Of a DNA stretch of 64,000 nt, positions 36,601 to 47,157 are shown in pieces. Source of the stretch: Cryptomeria japonica (lineage: Eukaryota; Streptophyta; Pinopsida; Cupressales; Cupressaceae); assembly GCF_030272615.1 (NCBI RefSeq), contig NC_081407.1, forward strand, positions 262,926,574 through 262,990,573, read 5' to 3'. The notes under the pieces are model-generated. The model had not been told where the DNA came from, ran no database searches, and saw only the letters and a program-made list of their open reading frames with translations. How positions within the stretch are numbered: position 1 is the first letter of the stretch; the number at the start of each line of letters is the position of its first letter. Made by a program: the position numbers and the translations under genes.

Positions 36601-37059
36601 GGTTCTATCAGGCCTGCTACTGGTGGAAGGTAACCTTGTTACTACCTTAACCGCTTGTTTTGTGATCTTATGAATTGAATCCAACCAAAAGAATTTGCGA
36701 TGAACTCTGCTTAGCACAATCCTTATAACATCCTTGGGAAAATGCGGGACACTAAGGATTTCAGTAAAACCTAGGGTTTCTACTATCTTATGTTCCGGTT
36801 TGATATTTCCAGATTCATCACATAAAATAGTCCTATACATATTCTTGATTTCATCATCTCCTAATTCCTCTATATGACAATGTATATATATCCTAGGGTC
36901 TTCAACATATACTACTCCCTTAGGAATTTGAGAAAATGCACCTAGGGTATCATCTTTCTTCGCTATTTTGGGAACAATTTTGAATACGGGTCTAGGTCGC
37001 TTGATAACCTCAATCACAGTAGGGTTTACAATAAATTTAGGAGTGGATGAGGAAGCCAT
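33601..37059 (-). pseudogene. E7 ORF2, best preserved copy of the unknown protein
   Basis: The ATG at 37059 (MASSSTPKFIVNPT) opens 442 uninterrupted codons, the longest open stretch in the window, to a TAA at 35731. The frame then continues to about 34620 with TGA at 35179 and TAG at 34618. Frameshifts follow between 34618 and 34379 and near 33890. Layout: VEDPRIYIHCHIEELGDDEI (about residue 50); LSRVHRKFFWLDSIHKIT and VVTRLPSTSSRPD (residues 110-150); VNDVKDINVRFVNMILGYKA; GTFRFGNLLVCLMLY; KYQKEIRFVIKKDEIWMEAV; a basic linker with LTPKKKKVKQD; VDEIPTDLYKRLEARR; KDMDKGKGK; acidic TEKPTDTEK repeats; and a helical C-terminus. No signal peptide or transmembrane helix. Function unknown. Confidence 0.75.
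34565..34627 (-). repeat. 12-bp tandem repeat in E7 ORF2
   Basis: The + strand repeats TCTCAACCTATG-like units about five times. In the ORF2 sense these encode runs of Val-Glu-(Thr/Lys/Ile)-Gln, with several Gln codons now TAG. The equivalent E10 region has fewer units. Confidence 0.75.
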
Positions 37060-37202
37060 AGTTATAAATACCTCAATCTGCCTTAAGGATGAGTGCTTGG
37101 ATGAACTGCTTCACATTTTCACTAAGGATGCCTTCACTCAGGAATTTTCGTGCTCTCAAAGATTTGAATGCTCGGTGAATGAAAAAGAAGCCAAAGCACT
37201 TA

Positions 37203-37209
37203 CTTTATA
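37203..37209 (-). promoter_or_regulatory. Candidate internal TATA box of E7 ORF2
   Basis: In sense TATAAAG lies 144 bases before the ORF2 ATG. It matches the placement in E4 (147) and E10 (143). Function inferred from conservation only. Confidence 0.45.
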
Positions 37210-37363
37210 ATGTTATTTTCTCTAACTACCACATTTAATGCTTGTTGGTTAAGTCACAACTTAACTCATCTACTGGTAAAGAAGTAATTCAACTTCTCAC
37301 CATCAACTGAGGGTATATTAGCATGTTTTTTAGTTTGTTACTAAACCCCCAAAGGATTTTCCT

Positions 37364-38477
37364 TCAATTAGATGAAGAGTCTCTTGCCGGTGGAGTGTTA
37401 CTTTGTTCTGCCAGTGGAGGAGTATTCCCATCAACATTTTGATATGACTTTCTGATCCATTGTTTTGAGAATTCTTGTTTTACCTCTTCAACCTTTTTCT
37501 TTTCCTTTCAAGTTGGGTCCTTTGTTATTTGTCGGTGGTGTCTTGCTTCTACAAAATTTAGCAATATATCCAATCTTGTTACAAGCATAACAAGTCACAT
37601 TGTTTTTCTGAATAGCTTTCCCATATCCTATGCTGGTTTGTGTTCAGCATTGATTAGATAGATGTTCAAATCTTCCACAAACATAACATCTTACATTCAT
37701 TCTGCAATTTTCTGAATTATGACCAACTTTGTTGCATTTAGAACATTGACCGGTGGGTGTATTAGTGTTCTGATAATTTCTAGATCTACACTGATTTTCT
37801 CTATGACCATACTTGTTACAGTTAAAGCATTTTCCATTGAATTTGTAAGAATTAGGTTTTCTTACCGGTTTTCCATGATCATGATTGTTTACAGTACCAG
37901 AGCTTTCACCAACTTCAAATCCAAGGCCATTGGCATCACCATTTGGTTTCTGATTCTTCAACATGTCATCAAGTTCTTCTGAACTTTTCTTGAATTTTTC
38001 CTTGTGTTGATTTGTAGTAGTCTGTTCATTCTCCAAGATTCCTTTCTATCTCATGAGTTCAATTCTATCATTTTGTGTATGCATTAAATCTGTCTTCAAC
38101 ATATCATTTTCATGACTAAGTCTTGTGTTTTCATTTCTAGCATCATTCAGTCTTCTAACCAAGTCATCTTCATTCTTCTTTCTATCTTCAATTTTTTTAC
38201 AGAATCTCATAGTCATATCTTGCATCTCATTCTTCATTGTATTGTTTTCTTGTCTCAGTTTGTTTACTAGATCATTAAGAGTTTCTTTTTCATCTTCATC
38301 ATTTTGCATCTTTTCACAAAGTTCTCTTCTCTTATTCCTTTCTATAGTAAAATTTTCTTGAAGTCCTTGAATAATATCCTGTGTAGCCTTCATATCATCC
38401 TCAAGTTTGATATTCTTCACTTTTTCTGCATCATAGTCTGAAAGAGTTGTTTCCAATTGCTTTCTCAAGTTTTCCAT
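37364..38477 (-). pseudogene. E7 ORF1: coiled coil plus four zinc knuckles
   Basis: The ATG at 38477 (MENLRKQLETTLSDYDAEK) starts about 195 residues of coiled coil. The motif GLGFEVGESSGTVNN follows, then CFNCNKYGHRENQC, CSKCNKVGHNSENC, CYVCGRFEHLSNQC (Gly to Glu) and CYACNKIGYIAKFC (His to Tyr). Stops are TAG at 38048 (Gln in E10) and TGA at 37644. A frameshift lies near 37505. The GLGF..GESS phrase and knuckle layout also occur in the E2 Gag, so ORF1 is probably Gag-derived without the capsid region. It likely binds RNA. Confidence 0.82.
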
Positions 38478-38534
38478 CTCTACCAGTGTCAAGATCTTCC
38501 TCAAGTTGTTAAGCTTTTCAAAATAGAGGACCAG

Positions 38535-38546
38535 GCTCTGATACCA
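38535..38546 (-). promoter_or_regulatory. E7 primer-binding site
   Basis: The sense strand reads TGGTATCAGAGC, identical to the initiator tRNA-Met complement, two bases from the LTR. Confidence 0.92.
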
Positions 38547-38548
38547 AT

Positions 38549-39339
38549 TGTTAGGATTCCCAAAGATACTGAGAGGGGGGGGGTGTGAATCAGTATCTGA
38601 CTGGTATAATAATTTTCTTAACTTATAGCATGAAAAGCATATCAAAACTGTGTACCGGCAAACCAAAAATAATGTAGTAAATAAGAGTAATAACCACAAC
38701 ATAAGAGACACACCATAACACAATATTTTTAACAAGGAAACCCGTGTGGGAAAAACCTTGGTGGGATTCGTGACCCACAATATTTGCTTACTGGCCAATA
38801 GGAGAATATTATTGCTTACAATAGGGGCCTGCACATGCAGGAAGGCCAAGTGCCTAGAGCTCACTGCTCAATTACAAAAAGAAGTCACATTGACTTACAA
38901 AATGGATTATACAAATCCAATGTCTTGTATTTCTTTAGATCAACATCTACTATGCTAGATTTAGTACTGGTTTAAGCTTTGCTACATACATAAACCCTTA
39001 TCCAATATCTGCCTTACAATTCACATATTAGGTCTGCATTAAACCTTTCATCATCTACTCATACTAAATGATCTACAATGATTTCATACATATATGAGTC
39101 ATGTTACAATCCACCAAGTTGGCTTACAAAATATTTTACAATTAAATACAAAATACATTTAAACAAAATTCATGTCGGCCATGGTGCCAGTGATCAATCT
39201 TTTGATGCCGGTGATATGTATGTTGGTGTTGAGCCTGTTGGTGCCAGTGCCTGCCAATATCATAGGATTGCAAGGTTGCCATCAATGACAATACTTTCAA
39301 TCACCTACAATTTCTCATTGGACTGTGCATTTGCCAACA
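38549..39339 (-). repeat. E7 5' LTR
   Basis: 791 bases. In sense it begins TGTTGGCAAATGCACAG and ends GAATCCTAACA, with a C run (+ strand G run, 38575-38583) near the end. Confidence 0.92.
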
Positions 39340-39344
39340 ATATT

Positions 39345-39580
39345 GTTTTTCTACTGGCCATAGTGGAATAATATTGTGGGTTCAAATCCCATCATGGTTT
39401 TTCCCATTTGGGTTTCCATGTAAAAATCTTGGTGTTATGATTTTGTGGTTGGTAATTTTTAGTTTCTACATTTGAGTTTTATGCTTATGCTTTTGATGGC
39501 TTAAACTTAAATTGGAAAATTATAGAAAACTAGTAGAACACTGATCCACCCCCCCCTCTCAATGTTCCTTGATTCCAACA
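39345..39580 (+). repeat. E6: LTR fragment, right piece with terminus
   Basis: It continues the E6 LTR after E7: GTGGGTTCAAATCCCATCATG, GGTTTTTCCCATTTGGGTTTCC, a C run at about 39549-39555 and terminus GATTCCAACA. No primer site follows, so this is a 3' or solo LTR. The next five bases are TGAAG. Confidence 0.72.
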
Positions 39581-40081
39581 TGAAGATCACTTCTTCAGGG
39601 CAAGATACATAACAATTATCCAAATACAATAGAAATGGAAGCTTGAACTATATAGGAAACTAGCATCTGACAATAAGCTGATAAAAATTCATAAATTAAA
39701 GCTCATCTATCACAACAACACTTTCGGACCTCTGTTTCACATAAACTTGCACCACACATCAACTCATTGTTGCGTACACTTCTTCACACACCATTCTATA
39801 TCCATAAACCAACTGAACTACTCATTATATACCATCCGGATCAACAATATTTTTGATAAGGTCAACCATTATTAAATGTAATATGTATATTACCATCGGT
39901 CCAAAATAATCAATACAACAAATGTGGAACACACAAAATCATGTAAGGACCTATACCATACTAGCTCATCTTCCAAAAAGAGCTCTATACACAACATACA
40001 CAACCACACTAACCAAAAATGGTACAAATTAATCTTCCTTACATAAATTATTATTCTAGATCACAAACAATATGAGTGGAC
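39581..40081 (-). repeat. E8: LTR-like fragment, left piece
   Basis: No coding sequence. It is continuous with 62860-63208 across the target duplication of E9 and is therefore the interior of an older minus-strand LTR. Its left edge ends at E6. Confidence 0.5.
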
Positions 40082-41316
40082 TATTAGACTTGTCATTATT
40101 GTCATTGATGTCAAATCTAGTTATCTAGTTAGGACTAGATATTGTATGCTATTGGAAGCAATTTTGGTATTGCAGTTCTAATATTGTTGGAAGAAAGGTA
40201 TGAGATATTATGCAAGGCATAAATGATCTACTAGAGTTATTTCTAGAAGATCCTCATCTTTGGAATCTTGAGTTGTTCTTATCTTGGTTTACATTATGTC
40301 CTAGTATCATTCATGTGTTCCAACATCAAACATATTAGTTGTATGCAATTGTATCTATCATGTTTTATGTTTCAGCATCCGTGGTCTATGTGGTATCTAT
40401 TTTTTTGAATTTAATAGTTGATATGCTTGGATTTTTATGCTTATGGCTCTATATCTATGGGCTTGTAGACTCCTTGTTTAGTTATGGTAATTAAGGTATA
40501 TGCATCGGTAAACGAAATATGTGAAGGAAGTGTGTAGAAGATCTTGTGGAGGATGACTTTGTTATCATGTTTTTTGTTTAAGGCTTTATTGGATAACGTA
40601 ATTTTTTGAGTAGCATATTATTTTACTTATCTGACATATTATTCTGGTGTATAAGCTTTTCGGTATATATATGTGTGTGTATGTGTGTGCATTTAGTAGA
40701 AGATGTAAGTGAAGATAGAAGAAGCAAGTGAAGTGTGTGGAAGCAAGGTAGAATAAGAGTAGAGTGTGAATCAAGTATGTGTTGTGTGGCAGAGTAAGGA
40801 GCATGCAGAGTTGTAGTTAGTGTTGTAGTAATTATTTACCAGATCTGTTGTAGGTATTTGTGGATAGTGGTACATTAATTTTTTACTGGATCTACTGTAA
40901 GATTTGTGAGTTGTCATCTGAGCGTAATTTGGAACTGATCTCATGCATTTGGAGATGCAACTTTCCTTAGTACATTTTTATCTATTGCAGTGAGCATTTC
41001 GACAATGAGCTACTTTTGTAATTTAGGAGTGAGCCACCCCATTTTGTAAACACCATATAACTAGTTATATTATCTTGAGAGCCAACACTTTATGTTTTTT
41101 TTCATTTGGTTTTTTCACATATAAAATATGGTATTTTATTTGCGGTTGTTTTTCTTGTTTATTCTATATTTTTTATGCCATGTTGATACGTTTAATTAAT
41201 GAAATTGGTATTTTAGTAAAAGGTTAAGAAGTTGTGGAAAGTTTTAGAATCTATGGGGATACAGATTCAACCCCCCCCCCCCCAACAATATTCTAGTCTA
41301 TTCAACCAATTCAACA
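40082..41316 (+). repeat. E9 5' LTR
   Basis: 1,235 bases, TATTAGACTTGTC...CAATTCAACA (TG to TA at the start). It has TGTCATTGATGTCAAA near the start, a TG-rich microsatellite at about 40664-40690 and a run of 13 C at 41271-41283. Confidence 0.9.
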
Positions 41317-41318
41317 AT

Positions 41319-41330
41319 TGGTATCAGAGA
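41319..41330 (+). promoter_or_regulatory. E9 primer-binding site
   Basis: TGGTATCAGAGA, 11 of 12 matches to the initiator tRNA-Met complement. Confidence 0.87.
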
Positions 41331-41386
41331 TTTGGTCCCTTGCTTGAAAGCTTAACCACTTGAGGGAGATCCTTGTTGGTTGAATC

Positions 41387-42330
41387 ATGGTACTAATGAG
41401 TTTGACTAGAGAATATTAGTTGGATGAAGAATTGCAGACAACCCTTGAAGATTTGGAAAGTTGAATAAAAAAATAAGGGATTTAAACAAAATGTGAAAGT
41501 AGTGAATCAATGTGTGCAGAAGATGAGAGAGCAAATTTGGAAGTTCAAATTGATGCATAAGGAATTTAACAATGAGTTGAAGAAGGAAAATGAAACCATT
41601 AAAGATCTAATGCAAAAAGTAGAGGAGAAGAACAAGATAGAAGAAACCCTAAAAAAATCAATCAAGCTGAAGACTAAAGAATGTGAGAAGCTAGAACAAG
41701 AAGTGAAGAAGATAAAGGCAAAGAGTAAGGTTCTTGATAGAAGTAAACTCATGGAAGAATTGATCAACATGCAAAAAGCTCATTTAGACAAGACTGGACT
41801 TGGATTTCAACTCGGTGAATGTTCAAATCAGAATATGAAAGACAAAAACAAAGAAGTTAAGGTAGAAGCAGAGAAGAAATAAGAAGATGCAAAAAAACTC
41901 AGAATCAGAGATCTAATGCAAAGATACCACTGGTTCCTCAACCAAATTCACAAAGGTACCCATCATTTAATGGCTATTGTTTTCAATGCAATAAATTTGG
42001 TCATAACGCTACAAACTATAAAATAATTCAGTGTTATAATTGCAAGAGGTTTGCTCATGAGGCAAATTACTATAGAAACCATGATATGAGTTAGAATCAT
42101 AATCCAATTGGAACAAATAAAGTGAATAATAACTTTCATGGATATTATCATACATGCAATGGTTATGGTCACAAAGCTAATCAATGTAGATCTAGAACAC
42201 ATTCAACAAATTCAGTGCAAAAGAACATTAGTTGTTACAAGTGCAAGCAATAAAAACACTATGCTAATTAGTGTAGAAATAAAAATATGGAGAAGTCTAC
42301 TAAGAATAATGTAATGTAGGTTAGTGAATC
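41387..42330 (+). pseudogene. E9 ORF1: coiled coil plus four degenerate zinc knuckles
   Basis: It probably starts at the ATG at 41387, followed by several stops and a frameshift. From 41493 to 41882 a frame encodes a Lys/Glu-rich coiled coil ending in GLGFQLGECS, the same motif as GLGFEVGESS in E7. Four knuckle-like motifs follow (CFQCNKFGHNATNY, CYNCKRFAHEANYY, HTCNGYGHKANQC, CYKCKQ-stop-KHYAN) at about 41977-42275, several with lost Cys. It is the same architecture as ORF1 of E4, E7 and E10, and an older copy. Confidence 0.7.
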
Positions 42331-42374
42331 AAAGAAAACAGAAATTTTGGTTTGGAGAAAGAAGGAAGTGAACA

Positions 42375-42683
42375 ATGGAAACGAGCTTGGTGTACTGGAA
42401 TCCAGTGCAGGCACCCCTTCCTTTGGTAATTGAGCATATTGCTTTGGCTAAAGGGGAGTGCTCAAATAAAAATCTATGTTCCCCCCTTCTGAATGGATCA
42501 TGTCATTGGTCTCACAAAAATGTTTTGGAGAAGCTATCTAACAACTCAATATGTTTTGTTGACATCATCGACGAGGCATTTTTTTGTAGCAAAACCCTAA
42601 AGGATATTTTTGGCAAGATAAGTATCAAATGTGAGACCATTTTTCTTGATCATGTTAATAGTGCTTCAAGATATTATGAGTAG
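42375..42683 (+). CDS. Uninterrupted 102-codon frame between E9 ORF1 and ORF2
   Basis: METSLVYWNPVQAPLPLVIE begins a stop-free frame with six cysteines, ending at TAG 42681. It has no match to other elements here and no recognised domain. It lies where E4, E7 and E10 have the ORF1-ORF2 spacer. It could be part of the decayed N-terminus of E9 ORF2, an E9-specific segment, or chance. Confidence 0.25.
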   Translation: METSLVYWNPVQAPLPLVIEHIALAKGECSNKNLCSPLLNGSCHWSHKNVLEKLSNNSICFVDIIDEAFFCSKTLKDIFGKISIKCETIFLDHVNSASRYYE

Positions 42684-44450
42684 TTGAAAAGCAGTAGATC
42701 AGAGGAGTAGAGAGAATAATCATGGAAGCCAAGATGATCATCAAGGAATCAAGCAACAAATTGTGGAGAAGGTATTTCTAAATGAATTTAACCTTGAAAA
42801 GATTAGAAAGGTGTAAAAAAGTTTGAGTGACTTAGACTTGCAGAAGACTAAGGAATTCAAGCATAAAGGATTGAATTTCCTTGGTTTGATGATGAGGAAG
42901 TAATCAAATTAATTCTTAGTTGTGTGTAGAATAATTACATCGTGTTGGATAAACCTATCCAATCATGAAGTAGGTTATTGGTTTGTATGATAGTGGATCT
43001 ATACTGCCTAAGAAATCTATAAAAAATAAAGAAGTTAAAACCCTAACTAGTGTAACAGGTGATCAAAGAGAATTGATTGTCGACAAAATTTATGTATGGC
43101 GTTTCTTATAAGGTTTATTTCAAAAATAGGTAAGGTTCCACTTGAAGTATTGTTGTACACATGGCACATATGCTTCTTATGGAAGATATAGTATTCAATT
43201 TGGGTAATTGTTAAGGGATTTATTGTTAGAAAATATCAAGATGTGAAAAGAGAAAGGTTACCCCTTCTAGTTTGGATCAATGCTTGTGTGCTTAGCTATG
43301 TATTATCTAGGATCCCTTCTGGCTAAGGAGAATGTGATATGGGAATCTGGAGTCTTGGTTGCAAGGAAAATATTTAGATATTTGAATGGATTAGATAAGA
43401 GAGAGGATTCATGCAATGTTTATTTCAAATCTTTCTTGGATATGTGGAATATCAGTCTGGTATTTCCTACCAATAGTTCTACTAAGGAAGGTTCTTCTTC
43501 CGGAAAGAGGAAAGGGAGAGAGTTTGTGCCTACTAGTGCCCCAAAATCTAAGAAGCAAAAGAAGGATCAAAGGGAGAAATAAATTGTTTTAATTGAAGAT
43601 ATGGAATCTCCTATGGCTAAGGGAGAGTTGGTTGTTGCAGAGTAGGAAGAAAAAGAATATGATGATGAGTCTAACTTGCTAGAGATCATTGGCAATGTAG
43701 ATGGAATAAGAAAGATAAAAAAGATGTGGCTGACTTTTGTAGAGGAAGATAGGATTGAGGATTTTTTGATAAATTATTTAGTTTGAAACAATATCAAGGT
43801 TGAAGATGTTAGTGATGTGCTTCCAGAATCCCTACCTAAGCTTGTAAAGGAAAAATTTATTGAGCAATCTGTTGATGTTGAAGATTCAGAAAAAGAAGAA
43901 GATATGTAGTGTATGGTGGAGAAGTGCAATGATGCACAAAGGTCCTTATCCAAATGCATAGTAGAAATGAGATTTTGTATCAACAATGTGAAGAAGGTGT
44001 ACAAATACTATCTTTCATGGCTAGCTACTACAGTGAAACATAAAAAAGAAAATGATGCTATTTAAGATGAATTGTGTTCCTTGGGCAAATCATTTGACTT
44101 TTTGAGTGACAAGGATGGAGAGTAGAGAAAAAAGATAAGTTCCCTTCAGACTGAATTGTTAATGTTGCAAAGACGAAGAGAATATTTTGTAAGTTCTTTA
44201 TTGAAAGTGAAGGAGATTGTTGAAGCAAGATGGGAATATTTCTCGACATTTTTTGATAGTGTAGTTTAGTATGAGCATAATCTGTCTACCCTAGACAACT
44301 TTTCTCGTGTTGTTGACTTATTAATGGAATGCATAAGTTTATCAGTTAGCATCAAACTGGTTGTTAATTCTTGGGAGGTTCTTCTTCCAAAACTGAAGGA
44401 AAAGTACAAGCTAATATTTCAGAAGAAGAGCAGTTGAGAATTTCTTTTGG
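42684..44450 (+). pseudogene. E9 ORF2, highly diverged copy
   Basis: 42880-43280 carries shifting frames with IKLILSCV, VTGDQRELIVDKIY and similar phrases that parallel LSRVHG, LTGATFDKRSL and VNDVKDI in the other ORF2 copies. From 43280 a single frame reads MLVCLAMYYLGSLL (equivalent to NLLVCLMLY), a basic Lys-rich linker (GKRKGRE ... KSKKQKK near 43500-43570), acidic Glu-rich sequence and long helical segments to about 44440. It is broken mostly by TAG stops. Overall order matches ORF2, but identity is low. Confidence 0.55.
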
Positions 44451-44669
44451 GTTGGTACACAATTTGACATTTTTTCTTTTTGATCATCTTGAATTGATGG
44501 TACCCTTTGTCATTTTTGTCAAAGGGGGAGAGAAACAAGTATGGAAAACAATAAAGACATAGAGATAGGTAGAGTATCAAAGATATCAATGATATGGGTA
44601 AGGGGGAGTTTTGAGTTTCATGCATTATTCTTTTTAAGATGTTTTTCCATCAATGACAAAGGGGGAGAT
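44451..44669 (+). other. E9 3' UTR and polypurine tract
   Basis: GTCAAAGGGGGAGAG near 44518 and AAGGGGGAGT near 44600 precede the terminal tract AAAGGGGGAGAT (44658-44669). CATCAATGACA (44648-44658) is perfectly complementary to TGTCATTGATG (44688-44698) across the tract. Confidence 0.75.
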
Positions 44670-45217
44670 TGTTAGACTTGTCATTATTGTCATTGATGTC
44701 AAATCTAGTTATTTGGCTATGACCAGATGTTGTATGCTATTGGAAGTAGGTTTGGCATTGCAGTTCTAGTATTGCTAGAAGAAAGGTATGAGATATGATG
44801 CAAGGCATAAATGATCTACTGGAGCTATTTCCAAAAGATCCTCATCTCTGGAATCTTGAGTTGTTCTTATCTTGGTTTACATTCTATCTTGGTATTAGTT
44901 GTGTGTGTCAACATTAGACATATCAGTTGTATCTGATTGTATCTATCGTGTTTTATGTTCTGACATCTGTGGTTTATGTAGTATCTATATTTTGAAGTTA
45001 GGATTTGTTGTGCTTATGGGTCCATAGCTATCGGTATGGTAGGCCCCTTGTTCTGTTTCGGCAATTAAGGTATATGCATTCGTAAATGAAATGTGTGAAG
45101 CAAGCATGTAGAAGATATTATGGAGAACAACTTTATTATTATGTTTTTTGGTTAAGGCTTTATTGGATAACGTGTTGTTCTGAGCAACATATTATTTGTA
45201 CTTGGCCGACATATTAT
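44670..45217 (+). repeat. E9 3' LTR, piece 1
   Basis: It starts TGTTAGACTTGTC right after the polypurine tract and is colinear with 40082-40640. It is cut by E10 at target ATTAT. Confidence 0.9.
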
Positions 45218-46060
45218 TGTTGGCAAATGCATACTCCAATGAGACATTGTAGGTGATTGAAGGTATTGTCATTAATGGCAACCTTACAATCATGTGATAC
45301 CAGTAGGCAGACACAGGAACTGGCACCGGTAGACTCTACACCGACATACAGTTCACTGGTGCACAAAAGGATTGATTACCAACACCTTGGACGACAACAT
45401 TTTGTATAAATGTATTTTGTAATTAATTGTAAAATCTTTTGTAAGCCGACATGGTGGATTGTAATATGACTCATATATGTATGAGATCATTGTAGATTAT
45501 TTAGGATATATAGATGATATGAAATAATGTGAAGTATGTAAAGAAGGTAGCAGACCTAATATGGGAATTATTGGATAATGGTTTATGTATATTGCAAAGC
45601 TTAAACCGTTACTGAATCTAGCATAGAATATGCTGATCTGAAGCAGTACAAGACATTGGATTAGTATAATCCAATGTACAAGACATTGGATTAGTATAAT
45701 CCAATTTTTATAAGTTAGTGTGACTTTTTTTTGTAATTGAGTAGTGAGCTCTAGGCACTTGACCTTCCTACATGTGTAGGCCCCTATTGTAAGCAGTAAT
45801 ATTCTCTTATTGGCTAGTAAGTGAATATTGTGGGTCACAAATCCCATCAAGGTTTTTCCCACACCGGGTTTCCTCATTAAAATATTGTGTTATGGTGTGC
45901 TTTTCAGGTTGTGGTTGTTGTTCTTATTTTCTGCATTATTTCTGGTTTACCGATACACAGTTTTAATATGCTTTTCATGTTATAACTTAAGAAAATTATT
46001 ATACCAGTCAGATACTGATTCACCCCCCCTGCCCTCTCAGTATCTTTGGGAATCATAATA
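45218..46060 (+). repeat. E10 5' LTR
   Basis: 843 bases, TGTTGGCAAATGC...AATCATAATA. It includes a short duplication around 45645-45710 (ACAAGACATTGGATTAGTAT occurs twice) that the 3' LTR lacks, which explains most of the length difference. A C run is at 46021-46028. Confidence 0.92.
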
Positions 46061-46062
46061 AT

Positions 46063-46074
46063 TGGTATCAAAGC
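46063..46074 (+). promoter_or_regulatory. E10 primer-binding site
   Basis: TGGTATCAAAGC, one mismatch from the initiator tRNA-Met complement. Confidence 0.87.
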
Positions 46075-46131
46075 CTACTCCTCTTTTTTCAAAAGCCTAA
46101 TAGATTGAGGAAGATCTTGACATCGGTAGAG

Positions 46132-47157
46132 ATGGAAAATTTGAGAAAGCAATTGGAAACAACTCTTTCAAACTATGATGCAGAAAAAGTAAAGAATATC
46201 AAACTTGAGGATGATCTGAAGGCTGCTTAGGATATTATTCGAGGAATTCAAGAAAATTTCACTATAGCAAGGAATAAAAGAAGAGAACTTTGTGAGAAGA
46301 TGCAGAATGAGGAAGATGAAAAGAGAACTCTTAATGATCTAGTGAACCAACTGAGACAAGATAACTGTACAATGAAGAATGAGATGCAAGATATGACTAT
46401 GAGATTTTGTAAAGAAATTGAAGATAGAAAGAAGAATGAAGATGAATTGACTAGAATACTAAATGATGCTGGAAATGAAAACACAAGACTCAGTCATGAA
46501 AATGATATGTTGAAGACAGACTTGATGCATACACAGAATGACAAAACTGAACTCATAAGACAAAAAGGAATCATGGAGAATGAACTGACTGTTGCAAATC
46601 AACACAAGGAGAAATTCAAGAAAAGTTCAGAAGAACTTGTTGACATGCTGAAGAATCGAGAACCTAATGGTGATACAAATGGCATTGGCTTTGAAGCTGG
46701 TGAAAGCTCTGGTACTGCAAACAATCATGATCATAGCAAACTGGTAAGACAACCTAATGCTTACAAATTCAATGGGAAATGCTTTAACTGTAACAAGTAT
46801 GGTCATAGAGAAAATCAGTGTAGATCTAGAAATTATCAGAACACTAATACACCCACTGGTCAATGTTCTAAATGCAAAAAAATTGGTCATAACTCAGAAA
46901 ATTGCAGAATGAATGTAAGATGTTATGTTTGTGGAAGATTTGGACACTTATCTAATCAGTGTAGAACATATACCGGCATAGGATATGGGAAAGCTATTCA
47001 GAAAAACAATGTGACTTGTTATGCTTGTAACAAGATTGGACATATTGCAAAATTTTGTAGAAGCAAGACCCCATTGGCAAATAACAAAGGTCCTAGTTTG
47101 ATAGGTAAAGAAAAGATTGAAGAGGTAAAGCAAGAATTCTCAAAACAATGGATCTAA
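46132..47157 (+). pseudogene. E10 ORF1: coiled coil plus four intact zinc knuckles
   Basis: The ATG at 46132 (MENLRKQLETTLS) opens a frame broken only by TAG at 46228-46230 (CAG in E7), then open to 47157. About 200 residues are coiled coil with heptad-like Leu/Ile/Met spacing. GIGFEAGESSGTANN comes next, then four complete CCHC motifs: CFNCNKYGHRENQC (about 46783), CSKCKKIGHNSENC, CYVCGRFGHLSNQC and CYACNKIGHIAKFC. Autonomous E3 and E12 have one knuckle. It lacks the UBN2 capsid part. Probably a nucleic-acid-binding Gag derivative; it is the least damaged ORF1. Confidence 0.83.

Larger units (their letters stand above)
32613..39339 (-). mobile_element. E7: pol-less copia-type element, minus strand
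   Basis: The sense 5' LTR is at 39339-38549 and the 3' LTR at 33370-32613, with target duplication ATATT (32608-32612 and 39340-39344) inside the E6 LTR. It carries ORF1 (38477-37364) and ORF2 (37059-33601) and no pol domains. Its LTRs match those of E10, so the two form one subfamily. It holds the best preserved ORF2 in the window. Confidence 0.94.

Noticed and set aside
38549-39339. Frames inside LTRs (for example MYINGVCTCRKAN-type peptides near 15100, 54800, 60400)
   Set aside because: They recur because the LTRs are repeated, not because they are genes. They span promoter/R sequence on the antisense strand.
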